Of a stretch of DNA of 64,000 bases, positions 47,096 through 59,400 are shown in pieces. Where the stretch lies: positions 55,449-119,448 of the forward strand of contig JAMYHX010000069.1 in assembly GCA_025529335.1 (NCBI GenBank), written 5' to 3'. Below the pieces are notes generated by a model that did not search any database, was not told the origin of the DNA, and saw nothing but the letters and a program-made list of their open reading frames with translations. This DNA is from Rhizopus sp. PT2906 (taxonomy: Eukaryota; Mucoromycota; Mucoromycetes; Mucorales; Rhizopodaceae). Both the position numbers and the translations under genes were made by a program. The first letter of the stretch is position 1. Each line of letters opens with the position of its first letter.

Positions 47096-47557
47096 TTATG
47101 AGGCACGGCAAATAAGTTCACCGCCTACATTCTTTTCAATGGCGTCTTGAAGTTCCAGTACACCACGATTAGTGTTTATGATGGCAACTTCTCCAGGTTG
47201 AAGTGGTTTAATGAATTGTGCTCTTCTTCCATTGGCAAGATTTTTAAGATCATTGACTGTAAAATAAACTTTCTGTGAAGGCTTGCTAATAACAGCTAAT
47301 TGAGACAAGACAGGTGAGTTCTCTTTATATTTTAATGTAAGCCAAAGGCGTCGAGTAGCCACATTTTCATTGGTGGTAGGGGTATAATTTTGATCAGGGC
47401 CAAGGTGATTTCCACGGCTAACGGAGGCAATGAAACCTTCCTTGTAAAGAATGTTGGAAATGGCTAAATTCATTTTTGTCTCTGGTATCGCAATTGTTTG
47501 AAGTTTGGCACGGAAGCCATTCTGAATTCTTGCACAAACGTCGTGAATGCGAGGCAT
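47096..47557 (-). CDS. MRPS8: Mitochondrial small-subunit ribosomal protein uS8m
   Basis: A single exon of 153 residues. Starts MPRIHDVCARIQNGFRAKLQ, then NLAISNILYKEGFIASVSRG, a family pattern for bacterial-type S8 at its N-terminus. It continues RLWLTLKYKENSPVLSQLAV and ISKPSQKVYFTVNDL, and ends with the RNA-binding GVLELQDAIEKNVGGELICR region. Length is typical for fungal uS8m (Mrps8). No cleavable presequence is obvious, as in yeast Mrps8. Role: assembly of the platform of the mitochondrial 37S subunit. Confidence 0.92.
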   Translation of the reverse strand: MPRIHDVCARIQNGFRAKLQTIAIPETKMNLAISNILYKEGFIASVSRGNHLGPDQNYTPTTNENVATRRLWLTLKYKENSPVLSQLAVISKPSQKVYFTVNDLKNLANGRRAQFIKPLQPGEVAIINTNRGVLELQDAIEKNVGGELICRAS

Positions 47558-48524
47558 TGGTGCAAACTGTTAGAAACACTGGGGGGTTGCCTAACGCTGA
47601 TTCTAAAAATAAGTATGCCCAGTCCAGAGGAAAAGTGGTCAAAATATGGCCAATCAGAATTGAGAGCAATTCATCTAAGCCACAAGAAGGGAGTTAAGGA
47701 TAAGGGCAGCATAAGGGATGAAAGGCTATTACTACTACCGCGTAAATATCTAAGCATTTGAAATCTATGAAACTTCCTTAATTTGCATGATAAAGAATAA
47801 CTTGGATGTTGTGGTGCTATTAATAGTACAAACTTTATTGTATGGAGCTTGTTTATCAGCTTTCTGTTACCCTTGTAAACAAGTAAAAAGTAGAATATAG
47901 GGGTTGTTCTTCATCAAGTAACATTTTTATTTCACGGCTGTTCTTATCATTTGGTTTACCTATGCAAGCTCAAGCAATTGATAAAGTTAGTGTCTGCTAG
48001 AAGATGGTTGTCCAAATTTTTTATTGCAAGCTCAAAATTGCTATATTCTTGCTTACGATACATTTAGTAAATGGAATGATTAAGTTCAAAACAATGCTTG
48101 TGATCAGCTATATAAAATGTATCATGTATAGCGCAAGGACACCCGATCTTTGCCGTAGCGCGCTTCTTTTTCTTTTTTCCGTTCTGAAATGAATTTGCAA
48201 AGCGAGAACTTTGTAGTTTTTGGTAAGGCCGATAGTAAGATGTTTTCTTCACTCTTAATGATGATGTATAGTTGAATTTAAAGCGCATGAACTTTACTGC
48301 TTAAACGATATCTCGCGCTTCAGACTCGTCCAGAATAAGATAGAGCTTTGACCTGAAGGACGCTATCACCAGCAGCTATCCTATACACACCCATATACAT
48401 CCCCTGACGGACGCTTAACAGTTCCAAGATTTTTTGAACCGCATCAATTTTTAAAACTGCGATATTACACAGTTTTACAGCTGACAATCATCTTGTGTTT
48501 TACTTTTTCTTTACTTTCTTCATA
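47558..48524. other. 967-base divergent gap, no gene recognised
   Basis: This separates uS8m (minus) from the zinc-cluster factor (plus). Frames here are short and compositionally poor. Close to the plus-strand gene the sequence is rich in CTT/TTTCT (48490-48520), a plausible initiator. No repeat or RNA gene was identified. Confidence 0.45.
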
Positions 48525-51500
48525 ATGTCAACTAAGAGGACAATAGAGCCTAGAGTTGGCCGTAGCTTTACAGCAATCGCTCCCAATAAAAAGGATGAAT
48601 CCAATGTATCAGAAGATAAGCCTCGAACGATACGAGCTTGGTACTACTTACATATGGAGTGATCCAGCAGTAACTAAGATCATGTTATATTTTATTCTTG
48701 AAGCGATGCCTGTAGGTTAAAGAAAGTGAAATGTGAGACCATTCAAGGCTATAAAACATGTAGAAGCTGTATATTGTCATCAGAAGGATGCACATATGAT
48801 ATACCGTAAGTTTTATTACTATTGTCATAATATACAATGGTGTTGACTATTACACAAAGAGTTAGAAAGCGAGGTCCGCCAGTAGGGTAAAGTGATCTAT
48901 CTAATTTTATATCAAAGCTAATTGAGCTTTTATAGATACACTAATGCCATTATGAGTAAAATACGAAGAATAGAAGCTATATTATCAAAGACACAGCATA
49001 GGAATCAAAACAAAAACAATTCTAATGATGATAATGATGCTTCCAGAAACTCAATAAGGGAGATCATACAACGCAGATTTCTTAAAGAGCAAGAAGGAAA
49101 AAACAACAATAATGGATTTTCATTAGACAAAAATCTGTTTATTAACCTAACGCGAGCGTTCTTGCCTTATGGAGTGTATTTACAGGAAAATGAAAGCAGA
49201 GAGCGCTTGATTGTTCGAAAGTTGGAGTATGCTGACCTGGATGACGAATTTGACTCTATTGAAGATGCAGTAACAGCAACTGTCATCCAATCTAAAAGTA
49301 GCATTCAAAGTATAGAGGACTGGGTTCAAAGCATCGCTGGAATTGACAAAGACTTAAGCGATCGTCTACTCAAAGTGTAATTGTCATTGAATGTCAATTC
49401 TTTTTCTAAACTTGATTTTTATAGCTATTTTGCGTGTATCCATTCAGTTGTGCCTGTGCTCAACAAGAAAGTTTTTCTTCAAGAGTATCGTGGCATTGGC
49501 ACAAGCTTCCCCTTTGCCCCTCTGCTTCTCGCAATATACATTTCAACTATCGCATACCTTCAAGTGTGTGAAAAATTCGGCGATGCCGAGGCTCTAAATG
49601 ATGGTAAACCTTGGAATTTTCCAAAAGATATACTACGAAAGCTTTACGACAGAGTTATACAATATACTATTAAAAGACCCGGCCGCACTCTACATGTGGT
49701 CCAAGCTGCTGTACTTGTACAAATTTGCCCTTATCAAGGATTAAGATGGGAAAAGCACAGTTTTGTAAACACTGGTGTAAATAATTCTAATAACAATACA
49801 AGTGCAATGACTCATGCTGGTTTCATTTAGGCAATCCGAATGGTAACGTTTTGTTTTGTTTTTGTTTTTTTTGTAAATGTTTGACCCCTTATACGGTCTA
49901 TAATAGTGTCAAGATTTGGGACTTTATAGATCAAGTGATATTCTTGATATTTCCCAAGACGAAAAAGAGACTAGGCGAAGGGTTTGGTGGTCTGTATACA
50001 TGCTCGATCGATGGTATGCGGCAGAGATTGGTCGTTCAGCGAGTACGCTTGATGAGGTAATGAAAAGATGATATAACTTTAACAATGAGTTAATGTCGAC
50101 TTTAGGATTGTAACGAATTATATCCATCAGAATATGCCGACTATGACGAAGTGATGGACACCATGACAGAAGCAGATCAACATTTACCTCGTTTCCCTTC
50201 ACTTGACGAAAAAACAGCGCAACAGTACAAATCAAAGAAGATTCCCTTATACAGATCCTTTGTTCATATGATAAAGCTGTCGCGAATACTAAGCACGGTC
50301 TTGCATAATCTGTATACCCCTAAGGCCAGACAACACTGTAAAGAACATGGTAGTGATACTATCATTAGTCGTATAGATAATGAGTTATCCAGTTGGAGAG
50401 CATCGTTTCCCCCTCTTTCAGAAATCGTATCAGTTAATCAAAACAACTCGTCCAACGAAGTCCACAGTGATATAATATCGACTTCAGGTAATGAATAATG
50501 TTTAACAAGTAAACTATTTACCAATGTACATATCTCAAGGAATCATCTGTCTTGCTTATTACACACTTTTAATCCTCTTGCACCGAACTTTTATAACAAT
50601 TAGTAAAGACAGTAGCACAAATGCAAAAATATCAGCACAGACTTCTTTAGCAATTTGCACCAATGCAGCAACAAAAATTGTAGAGATCTCTGAGAGAATG
50701 AACTATAAAGACTTACTTCTCATATCATGGAGCTATGTGTTTTATCCGATAACTACCGCTACATTCATCCATATTTTTAATGCCTGTAATCCAGAAAAGA
50801 CAGTTTCACAATATGCTAAATCAAACCTTTTACGAAGCTTAGCTATGATTGATAAATTAAGCACAGTATTTTCTTCTAAAGATGAAGATGAAATATCAAT
50901 CAGAAAGAACATTTTGAAAAGCAAACTATGTTCTGAGGATCCAGAATTTGCTCAAAAGCTACAGAGTCAAAATAAAGACACAAAGCTACGTAAAAAAGCG
51001 ATAAAAAAGAAAAGGATGGACAAATCTTGTAACAGCTCTAGAGGACCATCACCGAGTAACTCGCTTAACGATATAAAAGAGTCTCCGGACCAAGCTACTT
51101 CTATAGTAACGGATGGCTTGGAGTGGTTGGATGGCCTTTATACCTCTTCACAGCAAAATATACAACAAGGCGTCTTTCCTATGCCAAGCAATCTGATAAT
51201 GGATTATTCTACACAACAACAACAACCCTTGGACATGTATTCAATTCGACAGTTTGGTTTCAATACAACGGACCAAGGCTTAACACTACAGCCACATACA
51301 AATTATCTATTTTATAATGAAAACACACAAGATCCTTTACAAGCTGTGCCTATTCACAATACAACACCAAGCTTGTTTTACGATAATAATCCGCTTTCTC
51401 TTAATGCATCCAACTTGGCAGATCAAACACATATAAGTAATGGAAACATGCTGACAGATATTAACTGCTTTCCTGGTGATATGCAGACTAATAATAATGT

Positions 51501-51627
51501 ACAGCATGCACCTTTAATATCTCATAATTCGATGGAATTCCTTGGAAACGACCTAAATAGCACATTCTGGGGTGTGCCAGATGATATGAACCTGAGTAGC
51601 TTATATAACTATATATTTCTATCGTAA
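48525..51627 (+). CDS. Zn(II)2Cys6 transcription factor with fungal-specific TF domain
   Basis: Nuclear regulator, target unknown. Exons are 48525-48640, 48704-48805, 48860-48886, 48936-49376, 49425-49776, 49831-49842, 49907-50056, 50106-50487 and 50540-51627 (889 residues). The cluster is CDACRLKKVKCETIQ..CRSC.. with the sixth Cys in SEGC (about residues 39-66), followed by VRKRGPPVGYTNAIMSKIRR and the dimerisation helix. The middle-homology domain has YFACIHSVVPVLNKKVF, then the 12-base exon encoding AIRM, CQDLGLYRSSDILD and ETRRRVWWSVYMLDRW. The later IICLAYYTLLILLHRTFI is also typical. The last 250 residues are Asn/Gln/Ser-rich. It belongs to the large XlnR/Cat8/Fcr-like class. Confidence 0.88.
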
Positions 51628-51857
51628 CAATAAATAGAGTATAAGTTCTGAAGACTCGCATTTATTTTCTATAATAGCAATTACATTTGTACACTTTAGC
51701 TGCTTTTTGTTTATGAGGGGATAAAGTCAACAACAGCAACAAGTACTTGTTTTACTTGTTTATGTATTGTCAATTTTGGCAAATGACGATAAATCAAGGA
51801 CCTTGGCACGTTTTTAAAGAGTAAGTGATCATAAATATGTTAATTTTTATTAAAATT

Positions 51858-54800
51858 CTAGGTATCCTTGTTTGAAACCACTCTCCATATATAATAATAC
51901 AAATTTTTTGCCAAACTAACTACCTGTTCCTGCTCAGGCCCTCTGATACCGACCTGTTTAGCCCTCTTCTCTCGAGTCACCAACCATCCTTGAATAGTCT
52001 TACTTGGATCAAGCGTCAAAACGATCATAAAGTCCATATATCTTGCATTATATAATAATACGTGTCTTGCTCCATTTGCGTAAAAATCTTTTGCATTGTT
52101 GCGAGCCATAGCGGTAATCATGTTCAATGCATTATCCCAGTTCAGTTTTAGTTTAAAAATAGACGCAATACCATCATCTAATTCTGTGACATCAATTCGT
52201 TCAAACTGGTTTAGTAAAGCAATGAGTTCAGGATGCTCCATCTTTTGACTACTGGTATTCTTGTTGATGTTGGCAGAATACAGCTTATTCCAATCCTGTA
52301 TTTGTTTGCTCATTGTAATAGCCTAGATAACCTACTTTAGTCTCTTGCTAAATATATAAAGTTCTATTATACCTCTGCAGTAATGCTATCTATCTTTGTT
52401 TTTGCACCGGATATGACATCTATTAAGCTATATTGTTCATCTGCAGCCTTGATTACGACCATATCTTCAAGTTTATCGGATGAGTCACTTTTTATATACC
52501 AACTTGTACGAGCCATGCTGTCCGGTGTAAGTTTTTCTTGGTTTGAGACAAGTATAAAGTATTCGATGACAGTGTCATGCTCTGTATGGCTATCCGATCT
52601 CTTTGTATGCATGCTTTTGCTTCCAGGAGATATAGCTAGTGTATACTTCCATTGTGTCCCTGAATCTTTGTTGCTTTCCTCAAGTGTATTAAATGAAGAA
52701 TTGTTGCATGAGATACTTGCAGCTAAAAAACTATTCCTGGATAGTAAACTGTTCCAACCACTTCGGGTACAAATTTTAAGCAGGTTTTCGAAAAATGTTG
52801 ACAATGAGACACTAGAAGTCTTGATATGAACCATTCCATGCACCAATCGATCTTTACAGAAAGGTGGTGGTGGATGATCCGATTGAGAGAAGCGTCGCAT
52901 AAAAAATACAATGTCAAAATCAGATGGCAGTGTCTCTGGCGCTTCTAAAGCATGACTAAAATACCGTATATGAAAATCATATACAAAGGAGTTGATGTGT
53001 ATAAGTTGTTTAAAACGACCACAATTCTCTTCAAACTTTCGAAAGTTTTCTCGCTTCTTATTACGGGTCTCTGGATGAAACCTTCGATAATCCAGACGTC
53101 CATATTGCCGGTGGAGACTATATAGTGTTACTGATAAAAATATTCCAGTCAATCGAACTTCACAAATAATCGAGCCTCCTTCAAACACACTAAGTAGGTA
53201 TACTGGAGAACAGCTTGCTGTCAGTTGTTTGCCTACAACAAACTCTGATGATTTCATGACTCGTTCCGCTTCATCATCTTCTGATTTGGCAAACTCAAGT
53301 AGTTGCATATCTGCTCCTTCAAGGTACGTTGCATATTCGGTTATTAGAGAATTGGCCATTTTCACGTACCAATCCACAATGGCTTGTGTCGCTTGACCTT
53401 GGGATACGCTTTGCCAGTGTTTTTCTGGATCGCAGAATATCAATGGCGCTCTACAGAAATGGAGAACTCTTGATGATCTTATAATGGTGGATACTTCTTG
53501 TCTCGTTAGCTTTTCTGCTGCCTCTGGTTCTGCATTTAGATTTCCATAACGGTTTCTCCACTTTATGTATACTTTCAATGCTTTTCGATGTGCGGATTGA
53601 ACCTTGGATCGTCTCATGAGCGCTTCCATAAAAGTTTGACCATGGCGACGTAGGACATCAGTGTCTTTCCCAAGTAGACCATCAGCGACTGAATCTGTAA
53701 TTGAATCCATGAGAGCTCTTTCCAATTCAGCATTTTTCAACAAGGACTTTTGAAGAAGCATATTAACATACGCTTCTTGATCTTTTAGTCTTGCCGCAAT
53801 AGATGAAGGCGACGGCTCGATATGCTTATGAGCTTCTAGCTGTGTTTTGGAAGCAAATGCTATCAAATCTTTAAGATCAAGCATGTTCGCTGGAGGTGAT
53901 CCATTATTCTCTGAGGTACGCTGGTTGGGTCCTTTGGGATTCAAATGGTCTGCTTGTACAGGCTTTTTAAAGACAGGAGAGGCAGAATGATTTTGAAGAA
54001 GGGATGCTGACACATTCGTTGCTTTCGATATATTCCCGATTACAGCATTATACTGTTCTACAGTATGCTTGATTGAGTTCGTGTGGTGGAATAAGCCCAT
54101 CTTTTGATGCAATATGTTGGTAAGTATATTATTTCTTGCTTCTTGTCTGTTGATGATTGAATCGATACTTTTGAATAAATCAGTCGAAAACGATTGAGAC
54201 CAGTTGTAAGTGTAAACTGATAAATTATTCGCATCCAGGTTTAACATCAAAAAGCAGTGCTTTCGTCCATCCAGTTGTGGGCCATTCTTATGCGCATTTG
54301 TAGAATTAGAGATAGTGCTAGACGCCCTTGACCTTTCTTGCTTTATGCTCTTTGCGTTCTTTTGCCTGCTACTGTTATCTGTCATGACTGAGTCTTCAGA
54401 ATCTCTTCTAGATTTCGATGCTTGGCTGTCGACTGTACTGGCAACGCTAAGGCGTCTTGATTGCACTGAATTATTTTCAAATTTTTCTACAAATTCTTGC
54501 AACCCACTAATGGCAACTAAACGAATATTGTCCCTAAAGCTTTGGCTAAGATACTCGTGCTCCTTGTACAGTAACCAGTCATTACTTGGCTTAGATTGGC
54601 TATCTGTATTATCCCAAGGCTCTTTATCCAAAAAGGTGCAAGCAACAACCGGGCGGAACGAGATATCCAATTTGCGCAATTTTGCATCTAAAAAGCGTAA
54701 AAGGTCGCTTATATACCAGGGACTCGCTTGAATCTTCTTGTTCATACATAGCACAGTTGGATTATTTATCTGCGGTGACCTGTTCAATATATACAGCACG

Positions 54801-56380
54801 GAATCGATAAATTTACTTCGCAGCGCAGCTCTTAGACGTCCTTTTGGTTTTGCAGCAGAAATTTGTGGAGGATCTGTTTGATCTGTCAATATAGAACCAA
54901 TGTTTATCGTAACCGTCTTTTCAATAAAGTAGTCGCACAGACTTTGCTGGTAACATGCATACAGGTGTTGGATCAAAGCACTGCTGTCTACTGTTCCAAT
55001 GGACCAGATGTCTATCCAGAGGTAATATTTCGTATCTTCAAAAGTAAATTCGCGGAAACTGTGTTCAAAGCAGTAAGGGATTGAAGAAGGATCAAACTTG
55101 TCATCGCTGGGTGCTTGAGTATGGCTATTCGCTACAGGTTCGCCTGCTTCATCAAGAAGTGTAATGCATATGCCAGCCATACCTTGACCCACAACTAATT
55201 CAAGAGATGTTGAAGAACCAGGTACTCGTTTGGTGCAGTTGTAATAAAAGCAAAGAGTATTTGCTAGCCCATCTTTGCTTTGACTAGTGTATATATAAAA
55301 ACATTAGAATTTATGGTTATAGCCTTTTTTTCCTTTCAAACTATGTATTACCTATTTGACTGATCAGGGGAGGCCACACGAATAGCGTGATGCTGTTCAT
55401 TATAAAACACATTTTCATGATAAAACCTGATTGCTTCCGTAACATCTGGACCTTGTAAGGGTTTAATGTTATCTGTTGCAGTGATTTGATTAAGGCAGTA
55501 TAAAAGCAGAATGGGATCCGTAACGATGCTTGGAACTCGTAGAACATCTCTGGCCGTTGGTGTCTTCCAAACTGGCAAAATAAATTCCACATCCTTTGAC
55601 CAAATATTAGTTAATAAGCATATTAAAAGAACGATCTACATTACCGCTAAAGTAGGTTTTGATGTAGTGTTTCTAGCAAAGAATTGCTGTACTTCGGTCA
55701 GTGTAATCTGTGTAAGCACTCGATTCTCTATCATGTTGACAAATTCTGCTTCGACCCAGTTCGGAAGATCGACACCAAAGATTTGAATGACTAATTCTCT
55801 AGTTTCTGTACCTGCAGGTCTAGAGTTGGTCGATGCTTTCTTCTTTATAGCTGCATCCGTTTGCATGGATAGATCACGCTTTATGCCTTGTTCCCCACTA
55901 AAGCTGATTACTGTTCGAGCGTCATCGTCCACAAGTTTTGTTTTTTCTGTATATCCGGGAGAACTGCAAACAGTGCTAGGAGATGCATGGTTGTTACTCC
56001 CAACCACTTCTTCAAATATCTTACAATAGACTATCGATCCATCTCTTTCAACGACAAACATGTTGGGTCGGTTAGTTACTGTAAACAGTCGCAAAACATC
56101 CGATGTTAAGACTTTTAGAGTGATATTTGGTTGAAGGCGCCAGTGCAGAGGTATCCGTTTTGTAAAGAGGAGAGGGCAAGCGAACTGACCAAAAGAAAAG
56201 CGTGGTTCTTGATTTAGAGGCGTCCTTTGGCTATCGTGCGTTTGGATATCAGAAAATTCGTCGCTTGTCAGTTCTTCATTGGATTCTTCTGAAGTCGAAT
56301 CAGCTTCATTTGTTATAGAAGGCGCTTCAAGGTATTTACTATAATAAAGCAAGAGTTGAGTATCTGTTTCTTTTCTGCTT

Positions 56381-56442
<62 letters not shown>

Positions 56443-59400
56443 CCTGCAAGCTCGTGTTTCCTGTAGGTGATTTAATAAAATAATACGATTCGTCCTTTCT
56501 TCTGTATACTTGACTTTCTCCTTCAGAGCATTCAATACATCTGAATTGGTAGATAGTATTTGCATCTTTGAATAATAATAGATTTGCACATATCTTTCAT
56601 AGGGAATTAGAATTAGCCAGTACAAAGGGCGCTTGCTTAGTGATGTGTTTGATTCTCCTTCATCTGTCTTCTTATCCTTTGTTGGATTGGTTGCTTCAAA
56701 CAAAGTGATGCCCAATCCATCGCAAAAGCTATCGCATTGTACACCAGGATCTGCAGTAGCTGGGGTGTCTCCAGTTACAGGTGAACCACTATTTGAATAC
56801 GACGACTCGTCACCCATGTTGAACATTGCATCTTCAGAGACATAAAAGTAATTTCCCAAACGTTTCAAACTATATTTTCTTTTGCTACTGTAACCATCTT
56901 TTTCTAATTCATCCATAAATATCAATCTACTCTTGGCGTAGTTCTTTACAAAATAGAGTGGCATTGTGATTGAAGTTTCGTAGCCAAGATAAGGGTTGGG
57001 TTTATTCAGATTCTGTTCAACATAGGTCAACACAGAGGGCGTAATGCTTGGTACTTTTAGTAATCCATGGAGTGCTTCCTCTCTAAGCAGCCAGCGTACA
57101 CGAGACTCTGTTTCTACCAGGGCGATCTGTTGTTCTATATTCAATGCCGAAAAGCACTCTGGTTGAGACTTCATAGAACTAAGCATTTTCCTATTATGCA
57201 TTCATTAATTGTAATTCGAATGAATCAATTTAAATAGCTTACTCAATGCCTGTAGGGAGTATATCATTGTCTTTTGAATCATTTTTTTCTAGTTCTGTCT
57301 TTGGCATACTCAGAAATACTAGCTGTAATAGTATTTCACACTTGCTGGTAAAGAATCCATCTGGATAAGAGCCATCCAGTACGTCATTCTTCTCTAATAT
57401 GTCTATGTCCAAAGTAGGGAGCGTGTTCACAGGTACACTTCTTTCAACCTTTCGAGGTCTACCATCAGCTGGGTCGGTCTCAATGGTCCTGGATACACAG
57501 AATAGCTTGACCAGGAGAGGACTTCGAGAATGAGCAGCCAAGTTAAGCAGAGAGGATACTTTACTGTCTTCAGATGTGTCTTCAAAGTAAAAGGCTGTAT
57601 TATACTTGTTTGTCGAAGGTTTAAAATAGAACAGATTTGCTGATTTGTTCTTTGTGTGAACAGATTGGAAATATTGATTAAATATGGCATTGAACTTTCC
57701 TTGTGCCTCTGACATTTGTACGTCCCTAGTATCAAAAGGTTAGTTAAAGCTAACATAAAGATGATATAGAGCTCACAAGCCAGCAGAGTTTTTATCTTGT
57801 AAAGCCATGATGTTGACAAACTCGGTTATATCTATTTCCATGCTAGATTCATTACACACTTCAAGAACTTTGTCAAGATCATTATCATCCACCAGAAATC
57901 CTTTCAGAAGACATGAGTAAAGAGAATTAAAGAAACTCTTGGAGTAACCCCTTGCTATGTCTTGGGCAACACGGAGGACCCTTTCTGTCAGTTGCGCATT
58001 GCTTTGACAGCTGCTAAAGTAACCTCGATAAAGTGTTGGTCTAAGCGTTCGTCCTACACCATCAAACTCGTGAATGAGGTATTCGATAGATTGAATGGTC
58101 ACATTGTCCAAGTCATCTGTAAGGTCCTCTTCTGAAAAGGGACAGGAGGTTCCATGAGTTGACATTTTCTTGACAGGTTTCATTGGCTTTTGTCGTGTGC
58201 ATTCAAACATAAACACGTCCAGATGGTAACTAATTGGAGGGCCAGAGACTAGCTCATCGCTTGGATCGTCCTTTTGAAGTTTCAAAAGACTACTTGAAGC
58301 ACATTCTAGACTTGGAAACAGGATAATCACAAAAGATCGTGGGTCAAAGACTTTGACAAAGCAACGCGCCTTGCGCAAATCAGAGACCAGAGATGTACTT
58401 GAAACCTTTTGATAGTCGCACACTTTCTTGAGGGCAGACTTCAGTTCGTTCCAAAAGCTCGTACCAAGGTCATGGTTCGCCATGTTGATTTCACCATTTG
58501 AAATATACTCCAAAGAGCGCTCGACAAAATAATGGAGGATGCTATAGTTTTGCAACAAGGTGCTTAGCTTTACAATCGTCTTGGCAGACTTTAGCAACAG
58601 TGGATCTGGTTTCAGCAGGAACGGATTCTGATCTTCCAAAGGTACAGACGAATGGGCCGCAAGATCTGCCGAGCTACTATTTGCCGTCCTCCTGAAATAT
58701 CGGTGCGTTTTGATCAAACTCTTGTTCTTGACAGCTGGCGAATTGACTGTAGTGGCACTACTACCATCAGAGACCTTATCACTTGATTGAGGAAGCATGA
58801 GTTGTAACCTGATCTGCTGTAAATGTGCAGACTTTTCAAATACTGGCGACTTGAAGGAAGCAATGGCGAATCGGTTGGACCGTAGAACGAGAGCAACGTC
58901 AAATAGCTGAGGGAGGAGCATCACGTTATCTTTTTCCTCTTGACCATCCACCGTTTGCGAATTCTTTCTTTTTTCCCGAAGTTCACCTATTCCTCTGGAC
59001 CTACCAACCGCGTGTATCTGATCAAACGTGACCAATTCAGAGATCGTTCTTCTGTCTGGCTCAAATGCCCAGCTCTTGATGCGGTCATATTGACTAGTGT
59101 CAAATTCTCCAGCAGGCTCCATCCATAGTTCAGTCGTGATTTTTCCAGTGGCAGAATCCTTCCAGATGAAGTACTGGACTGCGCAGCGACAAGTGCGGTT
59201 ACCAGTGGCGGCAGGGAGCGTGATCTCTTGGTAGAACTGAGTACTATCAGGGCGAGGAGATACAAGTTGATAACCCTATTAAGAATAAATGTAAGTAAAC
59301 AAGCTAAAGATAAAAAAAGTGATAATTTACCTGATCAAGACGAGTCTGACATAAAAATTGGAATGCCAGGTCATGAATGGGCATCATCTTGTTATTTCTG

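Noticed and set aside
56390..56445. Polylysine stretch in the SZT2-like protein
   Set aside because: GTATAA donor and TATAG acceptor flank it and splicing restores the frame, so it is intronic.
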